Shown here piece by piece: positions 16,685 to 27,135 of a DNA stretch of 54,389 nt. A program made the translations under genes and the position numbers. The notes beneath the pieces are model-generated. The model searched no databases. It was not told the DNA's origin and was given only the letters and a program-made list of their open reading frames with translations. Source of the DNA: JBFXDI01 sp050181295 (GTDB lineage Bacteria > Pseudomonadota > Alphaproteobacteria > Rhizobiales > Aestuariivirgaceae); NCBI GenBank assembly GCA_050181295.1, contig JBFXDI010000009.1, positions 1 to 54,389 on the forward strand, read 5' to 3'. Within the stretch, counting starts at the first letter, position 1. Every line of letters starts with the position of its first letter.

Positions 16685-16704
16685 ATCCTTTTGCGGTCCG
16701 CGCC

Positions 16705-17607
16705 TCAGCCTTCCACGAACTCCTCCCGGCGATAGCCCTGAAGATAGAGGAGAGCCGTCAGATCGGCGTGGTCGATGACGCATGCTGCCGCCTCGCGCAC
16801 GGCGGGCTTGCCGTGCAGGGCGACGCCCAGCCCTGCGCGCCTCAGCATGGGAATGTCGTTCGCCCCGTCGCCGACCGCGATCACCTCTTCCAATCCGATG
16901 CCGCGCTCCCGGCAGAGCGTGTCCAGCGCCTCGACCTTGGCATCCTTGCCCAGGACGGGCTCGGCAACGTCGCCCGTGAGCTTTCCGCCCCGGAGGAGAA
17001 GCTCGTTGGCGCGGTGGAGCTCGAAGCCGACGGTTTCCGCGACATGCGCCGTGAAAGCGGAAAAGCCGCCGGAAACGAGAGCCGTGAAGGCGCCGTTGGC
17101 GCGCATGGTGGCGACCAGCGTGCGGCCGCCGGACCGCAGCGTGATGCGCTCGGCGATGACCTTGCCGATCACATCGACGGCAAGTCCCTCGAGCAGCCGC
17201 ACGCGCTCCTTCAGCGCCGGCACGAAATCGATCTCGCCCCGCATGGCGCGCGCCGTGATGTCGCGGATGCGGTCGCCGAAGCCCGCCACCTCGGCCAGCT
17301 CGTCGATGCATTCCTGCTCGATGACGGTCGAGTCCATGTCGGCGATGAGGAGCTTCCTGCGGCGTCCCTCCCCGAGGAGCGCATTGACGTCGATTCCCCT
17401 CGCCTTCAGCTCCGCCCGCGCGATCTCCCGCGCCACAATGGCGTCCCAGCCCGCGTCGAAGGGCAGGACGATGTCGCAGGCCTCATCGGCGGACAGCCAT
17501 TCGATCGGCGCGGACGGCACGCCGAGGCGTCGCTTGACCTCGGTGACCAAGTCACCGTTCATGGCCGAAGCGCCGGGGGCGGCGATGAGGTTCAGCACAT
17601 AGGGCAT
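16705..17607 (-). CDS. serB: Phosphoserine phosphatase SerB
   Basis: Last step of serine synthesis: hydrolysis of phosphoserine to L-serine. The 300-residue HAD enzyme has motif I IADMDSTVI with Asp90 as nucleophile and Asp92 as acid/base, cap-region acid residues (QECIDELAE), motif II SGGF, a conserved Lys in PVLGKDAKVEAL and motif IV VGDGANDIPML. The N-terminal 80 residues form the ACT-like extension seen in alphaproteobacterial SerB. The ATG at MPYVLNL is 18 bp from the divergent miaA start, so the two promoters must overlap or lie inside the genes. Confidence 0.95.
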   Translation of the reverse strand: MPYVLNLIAAPGASAMNGDLVTEVKRRLGVPSAPIEWLSADEACDIVLPFDAGWDAIVAREIARAELKARGIDVNALLGEGRRRKLLIADMDSTVIEQECIDELAEVAGFGDRIRDITARAMRGEIDFVPALKERVRLLEGLAVDVIGKVIAERITLRSGGRTLVATMRANGAFTALVSGGFSAFTAHVAETVGFELHRANELLLRGGKLTGDVAEPVLGKDAKVEALDTLCRERGIGLEEVIAVGDGANDIPMLRRAGLGVALHGKPAVREAAACVIDHADLTALLYLQGYRREEFVEG

Positions 17608-17625
17608 GGCGGGGAGTTCTGATCG

Positions 17626-18912
17626 GTGAAGGCGGTCCTTATCGCAGGGCCGACGGGGAGCGGCAAGTCGCGCGCGGCGCTGGACCTCGCGCGGGCGCGG
17701 AATGGCATCGTCATCAACGCCGACTCCATGCAGGTCTATCGCGATCTCCGCGTTCTCACGGCCCGACCATCGCCCGAGGAAGAAGCCGCCGTTCCGCACC
17801 GGCTCTACGGTCATGTTGAGGCCGCCAGCAGCTATTCGGTGGGCCGCTGGCTCACGGAAGCGCTGGGAGAAATGCGGGCGGCCTGGGCGACGAAACGGCT
17901 TCCGATCGTGGTTGGGGGAACGGGTCTCTACTTCCGGGCGCTCGAGCAGGGGCTCGCGCCGGTGCCCGACATCCCGGCCGGAATTCGGCAGCGGCTGCGG
18001 CAGGCGCTGTCGGAGGAAGGTTCTCCTGCGCTGCATGCGAAGCTCAAGGAACTGGCGCCCGCGGAGGCCGAGCGTCTCAGGCCCTCGGACGGCCAGCGGA
18101 TCCTCAGGGCGCTCGAGGTCCTGGAAGCCACCGGCGAGCCCCTTTCCGCCCACCAGGCGCGGCAGCCCGAACCGCCGCTTGCCGGTGTGGAGGTCGAGCG
18201 GATCCTGCTCATGCCCGGCCGAGCCGAGCTCCATCGGCGGGCGGACGCGCGGCTCGACGCGATGCTGGCGGAGGGCGCGCTCGAGGAAGTGCGCAGTCTC
18301 CTGGCCCAGAATCTCGATCCCGCGCAGCCAGCCATGAAAGCGATCGGGGTAAAACCCTTCGCCCGGCATCTCGGCGGGGAGCTTTCCCTGGCGGATGCGC
18401 TGGGCGATGCCAAGGCGGAAACCCGTCAATACATCAAGCGGCAGACGACCTGGTTCCGGCACCAGACCGCCGCCTGGGCGTGCAGGCATAATTTTGCCTG
18501 CTATTGTCGGTTCCCTGCCGGCCCTGTCGTCCTTGGATCGAAACGGAAGGAGAATCCCATGCCCTATGTCGACGGCTTTGTGGTCGCGGTGCCCAAGAAG
18601 AACATCGAGGCCTATGAGGCCATGGCCCGCCAGGCGGGCGAGATCTGGATGGAGCATGGGGCGCTTTCGTTCACGGAGTGCGTCGGCGACGACGTGCCCT
18701 ATGGAGAGCTCACTTCCTTCCCGCGCGCCGTGCAGGCGAAGGACGACGAGACCGTCATCTTCGCCTGGATCACCTATGAATCGCGCGAGAAGCGGGACGA
18801 GATCAACGCGAAGGTCATGGCCGACCCGCGACTCAAGATGGACATGTCGGCGATGCCTTTCGACGGCAAGCGCATGATTTTCGGGGGTTTCAAGACGCTC
18901 GTGGAGTTCTAG
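17626..18912 (+). CDS. miaA: MiaA tRNA dimethylallyltransferase, reading in frame into a DUF1428 domain
   Basis: Transfers a dimethylallyl group to N6 of A37 in tRNAs that read UNN codons. Landmarks are the P-loop AGPTGSGKS (residues 7-15), the DSMQVYRDL substrate loop with Asp33, GGTGLYFRAL and the tRNA-binding RRADARLDAML region. The family end KRQTTWFRHQ is at about residue 280. No stop follows: the frame continues through 24 linker codons into a full DUF1428 domain (312-428), giving 428 residues instead of about 290-300. One extra G in the TGGG run at 18475-18478 would end MiaA at the TAA at 18489. Either a true fusion or a sequencing error is possible. The start is GTG, after GGGGAG. Confidence 0.88.
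   Translation: MKAVLIAGPTGSGKSRAALDLARARNGIVINADSMQVYRDLRVLTARPSPEEEAAVPHRLYGHVEAASSYSVGRWLTEALGEMRAAWATKRLPIVVGGTGLYFRALEQGLAPVPDIPAGIRQRLRQALSEEGSPALHAKLKELAPAEAERLRPSDGQRILRALEVLEATGEPLSAHQARQPEPPLAGVEVERILLMPGRAELHRRADARLDAMLAEGALEEVRSLLAQNLDPAQPAMKAIGVKPFARHLGGELSLADALGDAKAETRQYIKRQTTWFRHQTAAWACRHNFACYCRFPAGPVVLGSKRKENPMPYVDGFVVAVPKKNIEAYEAMARQAGEIWMEHGALSFTECVGDDVPYGELTSFPRAVQAKDDETVIFAWITYESREKRDEINAKVMADPRLKMDMSAMPFDGKRMIFGGFKTLVEF
18559..18912 (+). CDS. DUF1428 (YbaA-like) protein, also translatable on its own
   Basis: A 117-residue dimeric alpha/beta-barrel-type protein of the DUF1428 family: MPYVDGFVVAVPKKNIEAY at the start, ECVGDDVPYGELTSFPRAV in the middle, and a C-terminal DGKRMIFGGFKTL. 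Its own ATG has an excellent ribosome site (AAGGAGAATCCC), which argues that it is normally a separate gene. The upstream miaA frame has no stop before it, so it is also the C-terminal part of a predicted MiaA fusion. Function is unknown in the family; members are predicted RNA-binding or small-ligand proteins. The ilv leader region starts about 35 bp after its stop. Confidence 0.85.
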   Translation: MPYVDGFVVAVPKKNIEAYEAMARQAGEIWMEHGALSFTECVGDDVPYGELTSFPRAVQAKDDETVIFAWITYESREKRDEINAKVMADPRLKMDMSAMPFDGKRMIFGGFKTLVEF

Positions 18913-18948
18913 CCTCCACGCTCTCTCAACCATCCTCCGGTGTTGCCC

Positions 18949-18976
18949 TTGACCCTCGGGGCGCGGCGGCATAGAA
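18949..18976 (+). promoter_or_regulatory. Putative ilvIH promoter
   Basis: TTGACC and ATAGAA hexamers are 16 bp apart. The -10 ends only 9 bp before the leader-peptide ATG, so transcription would begin at or within a few bases of that codon. No ribosome site could then fit, implying a leaderless leader peptide. Confidence 0.5.
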
Positions 18977-18985
18977 CGTCTGCCC

Positions 18986-19039
18986 ATGAACACGACCATC
19001 CTTATCGTAGGAGCGCGCGCCGCCGGGGAAGCCAGATAG
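18986..19039 (+). CDS. ilvIH leader peptide (attenuation control)
   Basis: A 17-residue frame, MNTTILIVGARAAGEAR. Four consecutive regulatory codons Ile-Leu-Ile-Val at positions 5-8 are exactly the end products of the pathway encoded just downstream. Its stop lies inside the first hairpin of the attenuator. Low charged Ile/Leu/Val-tRNA would stall the ribosome here and favour read-through into ilvI. No Shine-Dalgarno sequence is present; together with the close promoter this suggests leaderless initiation, as known for the rhizobial trp leader. Confidence 0.8.
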   Translation: MNTTILIVGARAAGEAR

Positions 19040-19091
19040 GCTTCCCGGACTTTCGGTGGTGCGCGAACAGGCCCTTTCCGGGGCCTTTTTT
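19026..19091 (+). terminator. ilvIH transcription attenuator
   Basis: First hairpin: GGGAAGCC (19026-19033) pairs with GGCTTCCC (19039-19046), spanning the leader stop codon. The terminator hairpin AGGCCC-TTTCCG-GGGCCT (19069-19086) is followed by six T residues. The pair of alternative structures after a branched-chain-codon leader peptide is the standard layout of ribosome-mediated attenuation. Confidence 0.82.
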
Positions 19092-19123
19092 GTTGCCGCA
19101 GGACCCATGCAGGAATACGAGCG

Positions 19124-20929
<1,806 letters not shown>

Positions 20930-20939
20930 GGCGAGGCAG

Positions 20940-21503
20940 ATGAACAAGACGACGGCGACACAGCCAGGCTCGGCCTACTTCCTCGAGGAGGTGAAGGCCA
21001 AGGCGGAAGCGCACACGCTCTCGATCGTGGTCGACAACGAGCCCGGCGTCCTGGCGCGGGTGATCGGGCTCTTCTCGGGGCGCGGCTACAACATCGAATC
21101 GCTGACCGTCTCCGAGACGGAGCACGAGGCGCATGTCTCGCGCATCACCATCGTGACCACCGGAACGGCCATGGTGCTCGAGCAGATCAAGCACCAGCTC
21201 GAGCGCATGGTGCCGGTGCACTCGGTCGACGACCTCACCGTCATGGGCAACGCCATCGAGCGGGAGCTGGCGCTCATCAAGGTGGCGGGCGATGGCGAGC
21301 ACCGGGTCGAGGCGCTGCGGCTCGCCGATGCCTTCCGGGCGCGCGTGATCGACGCCACGCATTCCTCCTTCGTGTTCGAGCTCACGGGGCGCACGGGCAA
21401 GATCGAGCAGTTCATCGCGCTCATGCAGCCACTGGGGCTCAAGGAGGTGGTGCGCACCGGCATCGCCGCCATCAGCCGCGGCCCGGACGCGATGAAACTG
21501 TGA
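20940..21503 (+). CDS. ilvH: Acetolactate synthase small (regulatory) subunit
   Basis: Regulatory subunit that activates the catalytic subunit and confers valine feedback inhibition. The 187-residue protein has the ACT domain near residues 27-100 (HTLSIVVDNEPGVLARVIGLFSGRGYN in overlapping form) with the valine-site residues of NEPGVLARV, followed by the ALS_ss C-terminal domain (ELALIKV, then FVFELTGRTGKIEQF). The ATG follows GAGGCGAGGCAG. It lies 10 bp after ilvI and 7 bp before the LysE gene. Confidence 0.95.
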   Translation: MNKTTATQPGSAYFLEEVKAKAEAHTLSIVVDNEPGVLARVIGLFSGRGYNIESLTVSETEHEAHVSRITIVTTGTAMVLEQIKHQLERMVPVHSVDDLTVMGNAIERELALIKVAGDGEHRVEALRLADAFRARVIDATHSSFVFELTGRTGKIEQFIALMQPLGLKEVVRTGIAAISRGPDAMKL

Positions 21504-21510
21504 AACCGCC

Positions 21511-22104
21511 ATGTCGCTCGAAATCTTCCTGGCGCTCCTGCTCTTCGCCTTCGTGGCGTCCTTCACGCCGGGCCCGAACAACCTGATGCTGCTGGCTTCC
21601 GGCGTGAACTTCGGGTTCCGCCGCACGATCCCCCATATGCTGGGCATCGGGCTCGGATTTCTGTTCCTGATGCTCTGCGTCGGATTCGGGCTCGGCGCGC
21701 TCCTCACCGCCGCGCCCGTGCTTCACACGGCCCTCAAGGTCGCCGGCGCCGCCTATCTCTGCTATCTCGCCTGGCGCATCGCGACCAGCCGGGGCTTCGG
21801 CGATGCCAAGGGCGCCGGGCGGCCCATGAGCTTCCTCGAGGCCGCCGGCTTCCAGTGGGTCAATCCCAAGGCCTGGATGATGTCGCTTACGGCCATGGCT
21901 GCCTATACGAGCACCGAAAGCCCGGTCCTCAGCGTCCTGATCGTCGGTCTCGTCTTCATCCTGGTGACGATGCCGGTCGTGTCGGTCTGGACCGGATTCG
22001 GCGTCGTGCTGCGCGAATGGCTCAATGACCCCATGCGTTTGCGCATGTTCAACATCACCATGGCGGTCTTGCTGGTGGCGAGCCTGTGGCCCATGCTGCG
22101 CTGA
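21511..22104 (+). CDS. LysE/RhtB-family amino-acid exporter
   Basis: Inner-membrane exporter of 197 residues with about six hydrophobic helices. The family N-terminal signature FTPGPNNLMLLASGVNFG is present at residues 17-34, along with GLGFLFLMLCVGFG, AGAAYLCYLAWRI and FQWVNPKAWMMSLTA. It starts 7 bp after ilvH, so it may share the ilv transcript. Export of excess branched-chain amino acids would fit that position, but substrate choice is inference only. Confidence 0.9.
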   Translation: MSLEIFLALLLFAFVASFTPGPNNLMLLASGVNFGFRRTIPHMLGIGLGFLFLMLCVGFGLGALLTAAPVLHTALKVAGAAYLCYLAWRIATSRGFGDAKGAGRPMSFLEAAGFQWVNPKAWMMSLTAMAAYTSTESPVLSVLIVGLVFILVTMPVVSVWTGFGVVLREWLNDPMRLRMFNITMAVLLVASLWPMLR

Positions 22105-22129
22105 GCCCTGCAGCAACTCTGGCCTCCCC

Positions 22130-22873
22130 ATGACCTGCCGCCTTTCCGTCAATCTCAATGCCATCGCCATGCTGCGCAACCGGCGGAACCTGCCCTGGCC
22201 GAGCGTGGTCGGCATGGGGCGGCTGGCGCTCGGGGCGGGCGCGCACGGGCTCACCGTGCATCCGCGCCCGGACGAGCGGCACATCCGACGCTCCGACGTG
22301 CCGGAGATCGCCAGGCTGATCGCGGAGGAGTTTCCGGAGGCCGAGTTCAACATCGAGGGCAATCCCGACGCGCGCTTCACGGAGCTTGTCGAAGGCGTGC
22401 GGCCGACGCAGGTGACGCTGGTGCCGGACGACGTGCGGCAGGCGACCTCCGACCACGGCTGGGATATCGCGGCGCACCGGAGCTTTCTCACCGACATCAT
22501 CCAGCGCTTGCGCGCCTCGGGCATGCGGGTGTCGCTGTTCATCAATCCGGAACCCGAGCTGCCGGCGCTCGCGGCCGAGGTCGGCGCGGACCGGGTGGAG
22601 ATCTATACCGGACCCTATGGCGGCGCCTTCGAGAAGGCCGTGCGGGAGCGGGAGTTCGCGCGTGTCGTCGCCACCGGAAAGGCGGCCAAGGCGGCGGGCC
22701 TCGGGCTCAATGCCGGCCACGATCTGACGCTCGAGAACCTGCCGTCGCTCATCAAGGCCCTGCCGCACCTCGCCGAGGTCTCGATCGGCCACGCGATCAC
22801 CTCGGATGCTCTCATCCACGGCATGCCGGGCGCCGTCTTCCGCTACCGGGCGGCCTGCGGCGAGCGGGTCTAG
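22130..22873 (+). CDS. pdxJ: Pyridoxine 5'-phosphate synthase PdxJ
   Basis: Condenses 1-deoxyxylulose 5-phosphate with 3-amino-2-oxopropyl phosphate to give pyridoxine 5'-phosphate. The TIM-barrel enzyme of 247 residues shows LSVNLNAIAMLRN (phosphate-binding strand 1), GAHGLTVHPRPDERHI, FNIEGNP, TLVPD, VSLFINP, the catalytic-Glu strand RVEIYTGPYG, and LNAGHDLTLENL ending with the SIGHAITSDAL phosphate loop. Start is ATG with no visible ribosome site, 25 bp after the LysE gene. Its stop overlaps that of the convergent flavin oxidoreductase by 3 bp. Confidence 0.95.
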   Translation: MTCRLSVNLNAIAMLRNRRNLPWPSVVGMGRLALGAGAHGLTVHPRPDERHIRRSDVPEIARLIAEEFPEAEFNIEGNPDARFTELVEGVRPTQVTLVPDDVRQATSDHGWDIAAHRSFLTDIIQRLRASGMRVSLFINPEPELPALAAEVGADRVEIYTGPYGGAFEKAVREREFARVVATGKAAKAAGLGLNAGHDLTLENLPSLIKALPHLAEVSIGHAITSDALIHGMPGAVFRYRAACGERV

Positions 22874-23850
22874 CCTTTTCCCGAGCTTCCGCGGGCGAGC
22901 AGGGCTTCCGCCTCGCGCACCATGCGCTCCACGATCTCCGCGGCGGACGGGATGTCGGTGATGAGATCGATGCCTTCGCCCGCGAACAGCACCGACGTCT
23001 CGACATCGCCCGCCTTGCGCGCCTCCTCGTACCTCGCCTCCTCGGCGTCAATGTAGCGACGGAGCTCCTTCTCGCGGCCGTGCCAATTTCCTGAAAAGGC
23101 GTTGGCGATGGCGCGTCCGGTGTAGGGGCGGGGCCAGTCGAAGCGCCGCACGATGTCGAAGATCTCCGTGCGGAGCGTGTCGTCCCCGGAAGAGCCGACG
23201 ATGCGCTGCTTCATCGCATTGCTGCCGAGAGCCTCGCGGGTCGCGAAGAAGCGCGTCCCGAGCAGCACGCCTTCCGCGCCGAGCATCAGGGCGGCGGCGA
23301 GTCCGCGTCCGTCCGAGATGCCGCCCGCCGCCAGGACCGGCGTTGGGGAAACCGCGTCGACGATCGCCGGCAGGAGCGTGAAGAGCGCGCGGCCGGAGGT
23401 GCCGTGGCCGCCGGCCTCTGTCCCCTGCGCCACGATCGCATCGGCGCCCAGCGCCTTTGCCGTCCTCGCCTCGGCGAGCGAGGAGACCTGCAGGATGAGC
23501 GTGCGGCCCGCATCACGGATGGCGGGGACGAAGGGGGCCGGGTCGCCGAAGGAAAGGAACACCGGATCGGCGCCCCGCGCCAGGATGAGGTCAAGGAGCT
23601 CCGGCTTCCGTGCGAGGCTCCAGGTGATGAAGCCGGCGCCGACCTTCTGGTTGCCAGCCGCGTCGAACTGCTGGGAGATCCATTCCTCGCTGCCGTAGCC
23701 GGCGCGCGGGTCGCCATAGCCGCAGCCGATGAGGCCAAGGCCGCCCGCCCGCGTCACCGCGGCCGCCAGGGCGCCGCCCGCCACACCCCCCATGGGAGCA
23801 AGGACGATCGGATGCTCGATCTCGAAAAGCTCGGTGATCCTGGTTCGCAT
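22870..23850 (-). CDS. Nitronate monooxygenase-family flavoprotein
   Basis: FMN-dependent TIM-barrel protein of the nitronate monooxygenase/2-nitropropane dioxygenase class, about 326 residues. Motifs: EIEHPIVLAPMGGVAGG, GLIGCGYG, GAGFITW, QGTEAGGHG (the conserved family loop) and PVLAAGGISDGRGLAAAL for FMN phosphate binding. The start is chosen at MRTRITELFEIEHP; upstream frame extension to 24108 has no family match. Physiologically it may detoxify propionate-3-nitronate or reduce quinones. Convergent overlap with pdxJ means both stops share three bases. Confidence 0.88.
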   Translation of the reverse strand: MRTRITELFEIEHPIVLAPMGGVAGGALAAAVTRAGGLGLIGCGYGDPRAGYGSEEWISQQFDAAGNQKVGAGFITWSLARKPELLDLILARGADPVFLSFGDPAPFVPAIRDAGRTLILQVSSLAEARTAKALGADAIVAQGTEAGGHGTSGRALFTLLPAIVDAVSPTPVLAAGGISDGRGLAAALMLGAEGVLLGTRFFATREALGSNAMKQRIVGSSGDDTLRTEIFDIVRRFDWPRPYTGRAIANAFSGNWHGREKELRRYIDAEEARYEEARKAGDVETSVLFAGEGIDLITDIPSAAEIVERMVREAEALLARGSSGKG

Positions 23851-23971
23851 CGCTGGCACGAATTCTAGACCGAGCGAGGCCTGTCCGGGAGTGCCGACGC
23901 CGCACGTCATGCATGAAGCGGGCGCACGGGAATGCTCCATGATGTACCCGAATGTCTGCGCGTGATTGTCT

Positions 23972-23999
23972 TTGCTGCACCTGCGAAAAGTGCTAGACC
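23972..23999 (+). promoter_or_regulatory. Possible kup promoter
   Basis: TTGCTG and TAGACC hexamers, 16 bp apart, about 43 bp before the kup start in a 190-bp gap that otherwise holds no gene. The resemblance is modest. Confidence 0.25.
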
Positions 24000-24041
24000 C
24001 GCGCCCTGCCGCGACCAGCGGTGCAAACATTAGGTGCTGCC

Positions 24042-25946
24042 ATGGCCTCCGAATCCGACCAGTCGGGCGAGGAGCCCCACAGTCCTGCCGGCCTTCAACC
24101 GAAAACAAGCCTCTGGACGCTGGCGCTCGGGAGCATCGGCGTCGTCTACGGCGATATCGGCACGAGCCCGCTCTATGCGTTCCGCGAAGCGCTGCTCGCC
24201 GCGAGCGAGGGAGGCGCCGTGACGGAAGAGGCCGTTTACGGGATCTCCTCGCTCATCCTCTGGGCGCTCTTCATCATCGTGACGCTGAAATATGCCTTCG
24301 TGCTGCTCCATGCCGACAACCGGGGCGAAGGCGGCACGCTGGCGCTGATGGCGCTGGCGCGGCGGGTGGTCGGAACGCCCGTCCTGGTGCTCGGGCTCGC
24401 GAGCGCGGCGCTCTTCTACGGCGACGCCCTCATCACCCCCGCCATCTCCGTGCTCTCGGCTGTCGAAGGTCTGAAGCTCGCAACGCCCGAGATCGGACAC
24501 TGGGTGGTGCCGCTCACGGTGCTCATCCTGATCGGCCTCTTCGCCGTCCAGAGCCACGGCACGGCCCGGGTCGCAACCTTCTTCGGTCCTCTCACCTGCC
24601 TCTGGTTCCTCGCCATCGCCGTCGCCGGCATCGCGGGCATCGGCCACAATCCGGAGATCCTCGGCGCGCTCAATCCCTGGCATGCCGTCTCCTTCCTCAT
24701 CACACACGGCGAGATCGGCATCATCGCGCTCGGAGCGGTGTTCCTCGCCGTCACGGGCGCCGAGGCGCTCTATGCCGACCTCGGGCATTTCGGCCGCAAG
24801 CCCATCCAGGTCGCGTGGCTCAGCGTCGTCCTGCCGGCGCTGGTCATCAACTACCTCGGACAGGCCGCGCTGGTGCTGGAGCGGCCGGAAACCATCGACA
24901 ATCCGTTCTACCGCCTGGTGCCGGACTGGGCGCTCCTCCCCATGGTCGGGCTCGCGACGGTCGCCACGGTCATCGCCAGCCAGGCCGTCATCACCGGAGC
25001 CTATTCCATCAGCCGCCAGGCGGTGCGCCTCGGGCTCCTGCCGCGCCTCGAGGTCCGGCACACGTCGGAGACCCAGGAAGGCCAGATCTACATGCCGCAG
25101 GTCAACCTGTTGCTCCTCGTCGGCGTGCTGGCGCTGGTGCTCTTCTTCGAATCCTCCGCGGCGCTCGCGACCGCCTACGGTATCGCCGTCACCGGCACCA
25201 TGGTGGTCACCGCCACCATGGCGTTCATCGTCATCTGGCGGATCTGGAATTGGCCGCTCTGGAGCGCCGTGGCGCTCATGCTGCCGCTGCTCTGCATCGA
25301 CCTTCTGTTCCTGGTCGCCAATCTCTTCAAGATCAACGACGGAGGATGGATGCCGGTCCTGATCGCGGCCGCGCTCATGGTCGTCATGTGGACGTGGATG
25401 CGCGGGTCGCGGATCCTGTTCGAGAAGACGCGCCGCACCGAGGTGCCGCTCGGCGATCTCATCGAGCGGCTGGAGCGCAAGGTGCCGCCGCGCGTCCCCG
25501 GAACGGCGATATTCCTCACCTCCGATCCCGAAAGCACGCCGACGGCGCTGCTCCACAGCCTCAAGCACTATAAAGTGCTGCACCAGCAGAATCTTATCCT
25601 CACGGTGGTCACCGCCAGCCAGCCGCGCGTCGAGCCCGAGGACCGCATAGAGCTCGTGACGCTCTCGCCGCACTTCACGCGCGTGCAGGCGAACTTCGGC
25701 TTCATGGAGAGCCCCAACCTTCCCGAGGCGCTCGCGGCCTGCCGCAAGCTCGGCTGGAAGTTCGACATCATGTCGACCTCCTTCTTCCTGTCGCGCCGAC
25801 GCATCAGGCCGAGCCCCAAGGGGGGCATGCCGCTCTGGCAGGACAAGCTCTTCATCCTGCTGGCGCGCAACGCCTCCGACGCGACGGAATATTTCCGGAT
25901 CCCGACCGGCCGGGCGGTGGAGATCGGAACCCAGGTCACGGTGTGA
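24042..25946 (+). CDS. kup: Low-affinity potassium uptake protein Kup
   Basis: K+/H+ symporter of the inner membrane, about 634 residues. The family signature VVYGDIGTSPLYAFREAL is in the first helix, followed by about eleven further helices, FVLLHADNRGEGG, and QAVITGAYSISRQA. A cytoplasmic C-terminal domain of about 170 residues ends the protein (FFLSRRRIRPSPKGGMPLW). The ATG follows AGGTGCTGCC; the frame also has a GTG seven codons earlier. It is monocistronic. A second K+ system, CvrA, is encoded 4.4 kb downstream. Confidence 0.95.
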   Translation: MASESDQSGEEPHSPAGLQPKTSLWTLALGSIGVVYGDIGTSPLYAFREALLAASEGGAVTEEAVYGISSLILWALFIIVTLKYAFVLLHADNRGEGGTLALMALARRVVGTPVLVLGLASAALFYGDALITPAISVLSAVEGLKLATPEIGHWVVPLTVLILIGLFAVQSHGTARVATFFGPLTCLWFLAIAVAGIAGIGHNPEILGALNPWHAVSFLITHGEIGIIALGAVFLAVTGAEALYADLGHFGRKPIQVAWLSVVLPALVINYLGQAALVLERPETIDNPFYRLVPDWALLPMVGLATVATVIASQAVITGAYSISRQAVRLGLLPRLEVRHTSETQEGQIYMPQVNLLLLVGVLALVLFFESSAALATAYGIAVTGTMVVTATMAFIVIWRIWNWPLWSAVALMLPLLCIDLLFLVANLFKINDGGWMPVLIAAALMVVMWTWMRGSRILFEKTRRTEVPLGDLIERLERKVPPRVPGTAIFLTSDPESTPTALLHSLKHYKVLHQQNLILTVVTASQPRVEPEDRIELVTLSPHFTRVQANFGFMESPNLPEALAACRKLGWKFDIMSTSFFLSRRRIRPSPKGGMPLWQDKLFILLARNASDATEYFRIPTGRAVEIGTQVTV

Positions 25947-25992
25947 TGCGGGGCCGGGGCAGCAGCCCTGCGGCGGAAGGCTAGCTTGCGCC

Positions 25993-26020
25993 TTGAGTTT
26001 TGGCGGACTGCGGCTATTGT
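25993..26020 (+). promoter_or_regulatory. Possible ilvC promoter
   Basis: TTGAGT and TATTGT hexamers with a 16-bp spacer, 43 bp before the ilvC start. There is no leader peptide or attenuator here, unlike at ilvI. Confidence 0.3.
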
Positions 26021-26063
26021 CCGCGCCGCAACACGTCCAACACGGCAAGGCGAGGGGTATGCG

Positions 26064-27083
<1,020 letters not shown>

Positions 27084-27100
27084 CGCGCTTTTCCAAGTGT

Positions 27101-27135
27101 GAGGGCGGCGCCAGCCGGCGCCGCCTCTTATTTTT
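27101..27135. terminator. Bidirectional terminator between ilvC and LysR gene
   Basis: A 9-bp perfect stem GGCGGCGCC/GGCGCCGCC with a 4-nt loop is followed by TCTTATTTTT. It starts 18 bp after the ilvC stop. The T-tract side overlaps the last codons of the convergent LysR gene. Confidence 0.75.

Noticed and set aside
15089..17311. 740-codon minus-strand frame across degP
   Set aside because: Composition is His/Arg/Asp-rich and no domain is visible; it mirrors the third-codon GC bias of degP and the end of serB.
18986..19091. Riboswitch instead of attenuator before ilvI
   Set aside because: No aptamer-like conserved junction is visible, while the Ile-Leu-Ile-Val leader codons and terminator explain the region fully.
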